From: Ruminococcus sp. UBA3855
GTDB lineage: Bacteria; Bacillota; Clostridia; Oscillospirales; Ruminococcaceae
NCBI GenBank assembly: GCA_002392545.1
Contig: DGHF01000203.1
Coordinates: 1 to 28,524 of the forward strand
DNA: 28,524 nucleotides
Direction: 5' to 3'
In this document: positions 22,350-28,524 of the stretch, piece after piece
Layout of the letters: each line of letters opens with the position of its first letter
Numbering within the stretch: position 1 is the stretch's first letter
Notes under the pieces: generated by a model
Told to the model about the DNA's origin: nothing
Seen by the model: the letters and a program-made list of their open reading frames with translations, nothing else
The model's database searches: none
Translations under genes and position numbers: made by a program

Positions 22350-24101
22350 ATGGCTGATATTAACGTAAAAATCAATGGTGTTGCGGTTTCCGTTCCGAAG
22401 GGTACAACTGTACTGGAAGCTGCTCACATGGCAGGAATCGACATTCCGACTTTCTGCTATATGAAGGAAATCAACGAAATTGGTGCTTGCCGTATCTGTA
22501 TGGTAGAAATCAACGAGGGAAGAGGTTTCCGCATGGTTGCTGCCTGCGTTTATCCGCTGGCATTTGATAACACCGAAATCCGTACCAATTCCCCCAAGGT
22601 GATGGAGTCCAGAAAGAAGACTCTGGAACTGATTCTGTCTACTCATGACAAGAAATGTCTGTCCTGTGTGAGAAGCGGTAACTGTGAATTGCAGTCCCTT
22701 TGCAACGAAATGGGCATTGAAAATGAATCTGCATATGAGGGCGAAAAGCCGGCATATGAAATCGATAATTCCGCTGTACATATGTACAGAGATAATAATA
22801 AATGTATTCTTTGCCGTCGTTGTGTGGCTGTCTGCTCCAAGTGGCAGGGTGTCGGCGTTATCGGTGCAAATGAGCGTGGTTTCAAGACCTTTATCGGCTC
22901 TGCATTTGAAATGGGTCTCGGTGAGACGAGCTGTGTTTCCTGCGGTCAGTGTATTGCAGTATGTCCTGTCGGCGCACTGTCTGAAAAGGATTTCACAAAT
23001 CAGGTATTCGCTGCAATTGCAGACGAAAGCAAGCACGTGATTGTACAGACTGCTCCGGCAGTTCGTGCAGGTCTGGGCGAAGAATTCGGTTATCCGATTG
23101 GTACAAACGTAGAGGGCAAAATGGTTGCAGCTCTCCGCCGTCTGGGTTTCGAAAAGGTATTTGATACCGACTGGGGCGCAGACCTGACTATCATGGAAGA
23201 AGCTACAGAATTTGTTGACCGTTTCCAGAATGGCGGAACATTGCCGTTAATTACATCTTGTTCTCCCGGTTGGGTAAAATACTGTGAGCATTATTTCCCT
23301 GATATGACAGAAAATCTGTCTTCCTGCAAGTCTCCTCATCAGATGCAGGGCGCAGTTATCAAGACTTACTACGCTGAAAAGATGGGCATTGACCCGAAGG
23401 ATATTGTTGTAGTCAGCATTATGCCTTGTACTGCTAAGAAGTATGAGTCTCAGCGTGATGACGAGAGTGCAGCAGGTGTTCCGGATGTTGATTATGTTCT
23501 GACCACTCGTGAACTGGCTAGAATGATTCGCCGTGCAGGTCTGAAATTCACCGCTCTGCCGGATGAAGATTTCGACAATCCGCTTGGTGTTTCTTCTGGT
23601 GCTGGTGACATCTTCGGTGCAACTGGTGGCGTTATGGAAGCTGCTCTTCGTACTGCTTATTGCTGGCTGTCCGGCAATAATGAAGAGGTAGTGGAATTCC
23701 ATGAAGTTCGTGGTACTGACGGTATCAAGCGTTCTACTGTCAATATCAACGGTACTGAAATCAAGGTTGCTGTTGCTTCCGGTCTGGCAAATGCTGGCGA
23801 ACTGCTCCGCAGAGTTCAGAGCGGTGAAGAAAAGGTTGACTTCATCGAAATCATGGGTTGCCCCGGTGGCTGTGTCAACGGTGGCGGTCAGCCTCAACAG
23901 CCTGCAAGCGTTCGCAACTTCGAAGACCTGCGTGAACTCCGTGCAAAGGCTCTCTACAGTGAGGATGCTGGAAAGGCTCTCCGTCTGTCTCACCTGAACC
24001 CCGATGTTCAGAAGCTTTATGAGGAGTACATGGAGAAACCCGGTTCTCACAAGGCACACGAAATTCTGCATACAACTTATGTAAAGCGTACTATCAACTG
24101 A
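22350..24101 (+). CDS. hydA: [FeFe] hydrogenase catalytic subunit HydA
   Basis: The 583-residue H-cluster subunit. The N-terminus has a plant-type [2Fe-2S] domain (C36, C47, C50, C66), then a His/Cys cluster (H99, C103, C106, C112), and two [4Fe-4S] motifs (C152 to C162, and C195 to C205). The catalytic domain has L1 TSCSPGW (302-308), L2 MPCTAKKYE (358-366) and L3 EIMGCPGGC-x3-GGQP (C504, C508). The canonical L1 is TSCCPxW; Ser at 305 is a variation often seen in multimeric hydrogenases. AAGGAGG lies upstream of the ATG at 22350. As the third gene of the operon it completes a trimeric NADH/ferredoxin-linked complex that oxidises reduced carriers to H2 during fermentation; the maturases HydEFG must be encoded elsewhere. 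Confidence 0.97.
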   Translation: MADINVKINGVAVSVPKGTTVLEAAHMAGIDIPTFCYMKEINEIGACRICMVEINEGRGFRMVAACVYPLAFDNTEIRTNSPKVMESRKKTLELILSTHDKKCLSCVRSGNCELQSLCNEMGIENESAYEGEKPAYEIDNSAVHMYRDNNKCILCRRCVAVCSKWQGVGVIGANERGFKTFIGSAFEMGLGETSCVSCGQCIAVCPVGALSEKDFTNQVFAAIADESKHVIVQTAPAVRAGLGEEFGYPIGTNVEGKMVAALRRLGFEKVFDTDWGADLTIMEEATEFVDRFQNGGTLPLITSCSPGWVKYCEHYFPDMTENLSSCKSPHQMQGAVIKTYYAEKMGIDPKDIVVVSIMPCTAKKYESQRDDESAAGVPDVDYVLTTRELARMIRRAGLKFTALPDEDFDNPLGVSSGAGDIFGATGGVMEAALRTAYCWLSGNNEEVVEFHEVRGTDGIKRSTVNINGTEIKVAVASGLANAGELLRRVQSGEEKVDFIEIMGCPGGCVNGGGQPQQPASVRNFEDLRELRAKALYSEDAGKALRLSHLNPDVQKLYEEYMEKPGSHKAHEILHTTYVKRTIN

Positions 24102-24128
24102 TTGATTGGTGTGTTTGCATCAATTTTA

Positions 24129-24160
24129 AGAGACTGCGGTCAATTCCGCAGTCTCTTTTT
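24129..24160 (+). terminator. Terminator after hydA
   Basis: AGAGACTGCGG and its perfect complement (24146-24156) around TCAATT, with a T tract following. Confidence 0.92.
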
Positions 24161-24175
24161 CAATGATGAAAGAAT

Positions 24176-24215
24176 AAAAATCAAACCTGCGGATTCTGTG
24201 TTTCCGCAGGTTTTT
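24176..24215. terminator. Bidirectional terminator between hydA and the GH43 gene
   Basis: AAACCTGCGGA (24183-24193) pairs with TCCGCAGGTTT (24203-24213). T tracts lie on both strands (TTTTT on plus, TTTGATTTTTATT on minus), so it can end transcription of the converging GH43 gene. Confidence 0.8.
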
Positions 24216-24228
24216 GAATTGCAGTCAA

Positions 24229-27039
24229 TTATTTTTGAATGGGGAGTGTCACCAGCTTGACAAGAGATTTCAGAATGTTCATAGCATCTGCATCAGTGAT
24301 TTGCTTGTCGGTGTCAACATCAGCGTTTTTCTCGCCATCCGGCTTAATACCGTCGATTCCGACAAGATACTGATTCAGTGTCAGCACGTCAACAATATCA
24401 ACGTCTCCGTCACAATCTACATCGCCATAGTCGGGGGTTTTTGTTTCGGTGGCAGGTTCTGTGACGGGTTCGGTTGGTTCAGTGGTGGGAGTTTCGGCAG
24501 TTGGTTCGGTGGCAGGCTCTTCGATTTCGACAGATTTCGCCGGAACGAGTACCCATTTCTGACCGTCTCCGCCCCAGTAATCCCAAAGGCAAATATTCGC
24601 CCCTGCATCCTTGCTGATTCCGTAAACGTCAAGGGACTTGTGATTGTTTCCGCTGTCAGTGATGGCATATGAGCCGTCTGCATTTGCATAGATGCTGAAC
24701 GCAGAGGAATTATTTACCAGTGCAACATCTGTACCGTTTTCCGCAGTCGCAAAGCCCATTGTGCCATTTTCTGCGCTGATTTCATAATTGTTTGCATTGT
24801 TGGAAATGCTCCATACTGTGGGGGTAGAATCCTGAATGACGCTGTTGTTGCTGTCGAGGGAAAGGAAGTTTCCGGAATTCACGCTCTTGATAACATAATT
24901 GCCGTCAGTTACATTTGCACGGGTGGGGGTTAAATTCCATAACTGGCAATCTCCGCCCCAATATTCATATTCTGCAATATTTCCGCCGGCTTCTTCACTC
25001 CATTCGAATACATCCAATCCGGACTTGTCGCCGGAAGATTTCGAGACAATGCCGTAACTGCCACGCTTTTGAACGAGTTTGAACAGCTGATTGTCTGCAC
25101 CGGTATACTTTGCAATTTCGATATTGCCATTATTGGCGGTCAGTGCAAAAGATTCGTCTTTCATTGAGAAAATTTTCACGTATCCGTTCCCAGCGTTGCA
25201 GATTCTCCATTCTTCATTGCTTTTTCCGGAAGTATAACCCCATTGCTGAACATTTGCGCCGTCCTCTGTCCTACCGCCGTAAACATCAAGGGAAAGCCCG
25301 TTGAAACGGCTGGTAATTTTGTAGGAAACATCCGCCAAAAGGTCAGTATCTGCCAGATATACGGAGCTGTCCGGTGCTTGCGGGTCGGCGGTGTAAACCA
25401 ATTGACTGCTGGTATTGACTGCGCCCATATCTTCGTTGATGTCGTAGGCGGTTTTTTTACTGCCCCAGATACAAATATTGATACCAGTCGCCGTAAAGCA
25501 CATTTTTCTGACAGATTCAGCGGATTCGTCATTGTTCACGATAAATGCGCCCTTGTAGGTCACTCCGCCCCATGTGAAACTCATATAGGGAGTACCGTCT
25601 TTCATTTCCCATGTTGCAGAAATGTCGCCTGTAACAGTGCCGTCAGCATTGAGGGTGATGTTGATAGGCTTTTCCACGTCTGCGGATTTTTCGTTGACAA
25701 ATTTCTGATTTGGGTTGTGCCAGATTAACTCATAATCGCCTGTGACAGCTTCCATGGTGTGCCCGCTTTCAGAGAGCTTGTCGCCTTTGGTATATTCATA
25801 GGGAGCTGCTGTAATCCATCCGTCTTCATTGACAATGAGCTGATGCACACGGACTTCATGGAAGCCCCACTGGTCATCAAACTTGTTGTGATAGATAACA
25901 TATAAATTTCCGTCATCATCCATTAAAGCAGAATTATGACCTTGTGCAGTGTTGGGGCGGTCATTGCATGACCATTGGTAATTACTCATCAGACGTTCCC
26001 CGATATTTCCGGCGGTGTTGGAATCGCCTGTCACGGTGCTATAAATGGCACTGTTGCCGTTTTCGTCTACATAAGGACCGTCGGGGTTCTCACTGCGGAA
26101 AATTCGCATATTGTAACCGCCCTTGTTATTGAAATAGCCATAGGACAGGAACATGTAATAATAACCCTTGCTTGAACCCTCAGGACACATATATTCAATG
26201 TAAGGACCTTCACCGGATGCCCAGTGCCCTCCGGCAACGTGCTTGCCAAGATAAGCATCCGATTGTACAGCCCCATTTGTGGAAGTTGTCGGGTAGGTGA
26301 CAGTATAATCACGCAGTCCGGTGTTTTCATCCAGTTGAAGCATGAAAATTCCGCCGAACCATGAACCGTATACCATCCAGAGATTTCCGGCTTCATCATA
26401 GAATACACCTGCATCAATGGCATTTGTGCCGTATTCTGCGTTCCATCTGCCGGCGGATGTTAAATAACGGCTTAAATCGGGATTACTGCCGAGGACTTTT
26501 TCAACGTCAGTATTTTTGTAGCTGTTCGCAGGGTTTGCCGGATTTGTCTCAAAACCAGAATACACAATTGTATCTACATAAGTATAAGGGCCATCAATGT
26601 TATCCGCTGTACACATGACAATAGAGGAATGCCAGTCATCACCGTTGACGGATAAATACATACACCATTTGTTCATGTTCGGATTCCATACAATATCAGG
26701 TGCCCACAAATTTCCTGAAAGGTCATAATTTGTGGAGGTGTTAGACCATGCCATTGGCTTGGCGAGGTCGGTGTAAATGTCCTTGAAATAAGTAGTATTT
26801 TTTGTTCCTTGGTCGGAATTGGCGGTCATTGTCCAATTCATCAGGTCGGCGGAACGTGCGCCAGCCAGATGAGAACCAATAATATAATAGCTCCCATCAT
26901 CCAGCTTGACAATGGAGGGGTCATGCACTCCAACACGAGTTCCGGCGGCATCTGCCAGCATCAGGGGCGCACTTGTCACTGCTAAGGCAAGAGATGCTGT
27001 CATGCTCAACAGACGTTTTGAAAGAGAAGTTTTCTTCAT
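24229..27039 (-). CDS. Secreted GH43 arabinanase with ricin-type (CBM13-like) domains and a type I dockerin
   Basis: A 936-residue extracellular enzyme for plant arabinan or related polysaccharides. Order: signal peptide (1-32, MKKTSLSKRL to DAAG), GH43 five-bladed propeller (about 35-460) with D40 (VHDPS), D209 (AIDAG) and E277 (SGEGPYIEY) as the expected catalytic residues, then ricin-like segments with QxW-type repeats (QQWGY, QLWNL, QKWVL). A Thr/Glu/Pro linker (PTTEPTEPVTEP) leads to a dockerin with two Ca-binding repeats: DVDCDGDVDIVDV and ADVDTDKQITDAD. The dockerin implies attachment to a cellulosome scaffoldin. The ATG at 27039 is supported by the signal peptide; its Shine-Dalgarno (AGGA, 11 nt away) is mediocre. 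Substrate call (endo-1,5-arabinanase) is inferred from likeness to AbnB-type enzymes. It has its own promoter. Confidence 0.9.
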   Translation of the reverse strand: MKKTSLSKRLLSMTASLALAVTSAPLMLADAAGTRVGVHDPSIVKLDDGSYYIIGSHLAGARSADLMNWTMTANSDQGTKNTTYFKDIYTDLAKPMAWSNTSTNYDLSGNLWAPDIVWNPNMNKWCMYLSVNGDDWHSSIVMCTADNIDGPYTYVDTIVYSGFETNPANPANSYKNTDVEKVLGSNPDLSRYLTSAGRWNAEYGTNAIDAGVFYDEAGNLWMVYGSWFGGIFMLQLDENTGLRDYTVTYPTTSTNGAVQSDAYLGKHVAGGHWASGEGPYIEYMCPEGSSKGYYYMFLSYGYFNNKGGYNMRIFRSENPDGPYVDENGNSAIYSTVTGDSNTAGNIGERLMSNYQWSCNDRPNTAQGHNSALMDDDGNLYVIYHNKFDDQWGFHEVRVHQLIVNEDGWITAAPYEYTKGDKLSESGHTMEAVTGDYELIWHNPNQKFVNEKSADVEKPINITLNADGTVTGDISATWEMKDGTPYMSFTWGGVTYKGAFIVNNDESAESVRKMCFTATGINICIWGSKKTAYDINEDMGAVNTSSQLVYTADPQAPDSSVYLADTDLLADVSYKITSRFNGLSLDVYGGRTEDGANVQQWGYTSGKSNEEWRICNAGNGYVKIFSMKDESFALTANNGNIEIAKYTGADNQLFKLVQKRGSYGIVSKSSGDKSGLDVFEWSEEAGGNIAEYEYWGGDCQLWNLTPTRANVTDGNYVIKSVNSGNFLSLDSNNSVIQDSTPTVWSISNNANNYEISAENGTMGFATAENGTDVALVNNSSAFSIYANADGSYAITDSGNNHKSLDVYGISKDAGANICLWDYWGGDGQKWVLVPAKSVEIEEPATEPTAETPTTEPTEPVTEPATETKTPDYGDVDCDGDVDIVDVLTLNQYLVGIDGIKPDGEKNADVDTDKQITDADAMNILKSLVKLVTLPIQK

Positions 27040-27090
27040 ATGTGGGTCAATCCTTTCCGTTTTGTAAAATTCGGGTTGATTTATACTATT

Positions 27091-27119
27091 ATCATAACAC
27101 AAATTCACAGAAAATTCAA
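27091..27119 (-). promoter_or_regulatory. Promoter of the GH43-dockerin gene
   Basis: Minus strand: -35 TTGAAT (27114-27119), 17-bp spacer, -10 TATGAT (27091-27096). Weaker than the others here, in keeping with regulated expression. Confidence 0.65.
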
Positions 27120-27182
27120 GATTGATTTCAAATTTATTCTAAACATTTCGTGAATTGATAAAAAATATATTTCAATTCACAT

Positions 27183-27222
27183 AAAATAACAGGACTGTTT
27201 CAAAAACAGCCCTGTTATTTTT
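27183..27222. terminator. Terminator after the CotF-like genes
   Basis: AAATAACAGG-A-CTGTTT pairs with AAACAG-C-CCTGTTATTT, followed by T runs. On the minus strand it follows the CotF-like gene; the T tract on the plus side is also present. Confidence 0.85.
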
Positions 27223-27228
27223 CACCAT

Positions 27229-27474
27229 TCAGGCGGCGTTGTACTTCATTTTCAATTGCTGAAGCTGTGACTGTTCGACACAATCCGGATTGTACCAACC
27301 CTTTTGAGACATTTCAGAATAAATTTGCCCTTGCATTCCGAGCGATTCATTCAGTGCATTTTTGAAATACTGCTGTACTTCGGGGGTGGCTGATTCTACT
27401 GTACCATGCAGGTACAAATCACAAGCACCCTTTTCAAGGTTGAGCAGGTTTTCCATTAAATTCTGGTCGTTCAT
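27229..27474 (-). CDS. Small CotF-like spore coat family protein
   Basis: An 81-residue soluble helical protein (MENLLNLEKGACDLYLHGTV, then QGQIYSEMSQKGWYNPD) resembling the CotF coat protein family. The GWYNP-type motif near residues 59-63 is characteristic. GGAGGC lies upstream of the ATG at 27474. The upstream small gene ends 15 nt before it, and a terminator follows. CotF-family proteins form the spore coat in Bacillus, but relatives occur widely in clostridia, including strains not known to sporulate, so a coat role is an inference. Confidence 0.78.
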   Translation of the reverse strand: MNDQNLMENLLNLEKGACDLYLHGTVESATPEVQQYFKNALNESLGMQGQIYSEMSQKGWYNPDCVEQSQLQQLKMKYNAA

Positions 27475-27489
27475 GAAAAAGCCTCCTTA

Positions 27490-27663
27490 TCAAAGCAGAT
27501 TGTAGAAGCCGGAGAAAATCTGCTGATGTTTGTGCTGCATCTGCTGAACAAACATTCTGAGGTTTTCGTCCTGCAACTGGTTCAGGGTTTCACTGCATTT
27601 GGTCTGAAAAAATTTTTCGTGACCGAGTGCATCTTCCACATAGGTTAATTCTTTAGAAGTCAT
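27490..27663 (-). CDS. Very small CotF-associated protein
   Basis: A 57-residue helical protein (MTSKELTYVEDALGHEKFFQ, then QQMQHKHQQIFSGFYNLL). It resembles the short partner often encoded next to CotF-like proteins. The frame opens at 27759, but the ATG at 27663 has GGAGGTGAT upstream and is preferred. It is co-transcribed with the gene at 27229. No promoter with convincing hexamers was found on the minus strand; the divergent MATE promoter lies about 90 nt away. Confidence 0.7.
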   Translation of the reverse strand: MTSKELTYVEDALGHEKFFQTKCSETLNQLQDENLRMFVQQMQHKHQQIFSGFYNLL

Positions 27664-27753
27664 TGCTATCACCTCCATCAATAGGATAACCAAAGAGGTC
27701 ATTTTTATACAGAGAAAAAAATTTTTTTCGGGAATCTTTGTGCAGAATTGCCT

Positions 27754-27782
27754 TTGCAATTTTCGGAGAAATGTGCTATAAT
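27754..27782 (+). promoter_or_regulatory. Promoter of the MATE transporter gene
   Basis: -35 TTGCAA (27754-27759), 17-bp spacer, -10 TATAAT (27777-27782). Confidence 0.85.
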
Positions 27783-27792
27783 GAAATCATGA

Positions 27793-27847
27793 AAAATCGT
27801 GTTGCCTTTGTGCGTAATTCCAGATTACTGCAAAGACACACGATTTT
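27793..27847 (+). promoter_or_regulatory. Leader hairpin with T tract upstream of the MATE gene, possible attenuator
   Basis: AAAATCGTGT (27793-27802) pairs perfectly with ACACGATTTT (27838-27847). Inside, CTTTG pairs with CAAAG and GTAAT with ATTAC around a short internal loop. ATTTTTATG follows. The hairpin begins about 4 nt after the predicted +1 (27789), so it may act as a conditional terminator or a 5' stabiliser. Confidence 0.6.
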
Positions 27848-27875
27848 ATTTTTATGTAGAAAAGGAGTGGTTATT

Positions 27876-28524
27876 TTGGAAACTACCAACAAAATGGCAT
27901 CTGTTCCCGTGCCGAAGTTGATGCTTGGAATGGGTACACCTATGATTCTCTCTATGATGTTGCAGGCGGTATATAACATCGTGGACAGTGCTTTTGTTTC
28001 GAACATGAAAACTGGCGCAGACGAGGCTATGAACGCATTGACACTGGTCTTTCCCATGCAGATGTTAATGGTTGCAATCGGTATTGGTACAGGCGTAGGC
28101 ATGAACGCTCTCACAGCGAAACTTCTTGGACAGGGAAACCGTGAAAAGGCTGGAAAGACCGCCGGAAATGCGTTTTTCTTGGCTGGAGTGATTTATCTGG
28201 TGTTTCTGGTGTTCGGGATTGTGGGGGTATCGGCTTATGTGACATCACAAGCAACCCTTGAAACAAGCACAACGGCATTGGAAATGGCAGTCAGCTATTT
28301 AAGAATCTGCTGTGTGATGAGTTTCGGAATCGTATTCTTTTCGATTGCTGAAAAATTATTGCAGGCGACTGGAAATTCTGTTTATTCAACCATTGCGCAG
28401 GTGGCGGGGGCAATCACAAACATGGTTCTTGACCCTGTCATGATTTACGGCTGGATTGGCTGTCCGGAATTGGGTATCAGGGGCGCAGCGTATGCGACTG
28501 TTATCGGGCAGATTGTTTCCATGG
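27876..28524 (+). CDS. MATE-family multidrug/cation efflux protein, N-terminal part (cut by right window edge)
   Basis: The first 216 codons of a MATE exporter, which moves toxic cations or drugs out of the cell using a cation gradient. Signature: an N-terminal LGMGTPMILSMMLQAVYNIVDS helix 1, then ALTLVFPMQMLMVAIGIGTG (helix 2), and KLLGQGNREKAGKTAG; about six membrane helices are visible. The start is TTG at 27876, since AAAGGAG lies 8 nt before it and the downstream ATG (27894) has no ribosome site. The gene continues beyond the window. The leader hairpin upstream suggests regulation by attenuation. Confidence 0.93.
   Translation, partial: METTNKMASVPVPKLMLGMGTPMILSMMLQAVYNIVDSAFVSNMKTGADEAMNALTLVFPMQMLMVAIGIGTGVGMNALTAKLLGQGNREKAGKTAGNAFFLAGVIYLVFLVFGIVGVSAYVTSQATLETSTTALEMAVSYLRICCVMSFGIVFFSIAEKLLQATGNSVYSTIAQVAGAITNMVLDPVMIYGWIGCPELGIRGAAYATVIGQIVSM

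Noticed and set aside
22323..24075. Long antisense open frames across hydA and hydB
   Set aside because: They mirror real coding frames of a highly conserved operon; no homology signature seen.
27776..28114. Minus-strand open frame of 112 residues inside the MATE gene
   Set aside because: Shadow of the exporter frame on the opposite strand; hydrophobic only because of the complementary codons.
1..28524. Insertion sequences, phage genes, CRISPR arrays and integrases
   Set aside because: No transposase, integrase, spaced direct-repeat array or terminal inverted repeats were seen anywhere in the window.

Overview
The window looks like a chromosomal segment of a low-to-medium GC anaerobic Firmicute, most likely a gut or rumen Ruminococcus (family Oscillospiraceae). 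Three things point there: a secreted GH43 arabinanase ending in a type I dockerin (cellulosomal ruminococci), an electron-bifurcating type [FeFe] hydrogenase operon, and CotF-like coat proteins. Promoters are strongly sigma-A-like (TTGACA-type -35, 17-bp spacer, TATAAT-type -10), Shine-Dalgarno sequences are mostly AGGAGG, and there are several well-formed intrinsic terminators. No insertion sequence, phage gene, integrase or CRISPR array was seen.

Layout. (1) 1-2.4 kb, minus strand: rpmE with a structured leader, an intrinsic terminator, an IMPACT/YigZ protein, a small TPR protein, and dnaG running off the left edge. (2) 2.5-4.8 kb, plus: an S11 D,D-carboxypeptidase followed by a VanY-like M15 protein that has lost two active-site residues. 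(3) 4.8-7.2 kb, minus: a beta-CASP metallo-beta-lactamase protein and an AIM24-family protein. (4) 7.3-11.7 kb, plus: lepA, three unrecognised small genes and hemW, with tight spacing. (5) 12.0-13.8 kb, plus: a probably highly expressed Ala/Pro/Glu-rich surface protein with an SPNTG sorting-like signal and a hairpin leader. (6) 13.8-18.0 kb, minus: a sodium symporter-AzlC-AzlD operon, an isochorismatase-family hydrolase, tRNA-Leu(UAG) and a DMT transporter. (7) 18.1-19.6 kb, plus: a uridine-kinase-like protein and an unknown gene. (8) 19.8-24.2 kb, plus: a three-gene [FeFe] hydrogenase operon (NuoE-like, NuoF-like, HydA) behind a compact structured 5' leader. (9) 24.2-27.8 kb, minus: the GH43/ricin/dockerin enzyme and two small CotF-like proteins. 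(10) 27.8 kb to the right edge, plus: a MATE efflux protein with a leader hairpin.

The strongest candidate for something undescribed is the roughly 85-nt hydrogenase leader (about 19827-19918). It starts close to the predicted +1, folds into a 10-bp hairpin and a GNRA-capped 7-bp hairpin, and has a 6-nt loop segment (19851-19856) perfectly complementary to 19901-19906, which directly abuts the Shine-Dalgarno GGAGG. This resembles the architecture of translation-controlling pseudoknot riboswitches. I do not recognise it as a named class, and I could not run a covariance search. The second is the VanY-like protein, in which the His zinc ligand and the catalytic Glu both appear replaced.

All calls are from reading the sequence; no database search was possible. 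Start sites were moved from the longest possible ORF wherever a Shine-Dalgarno sequence or family N-terminus argued for it.
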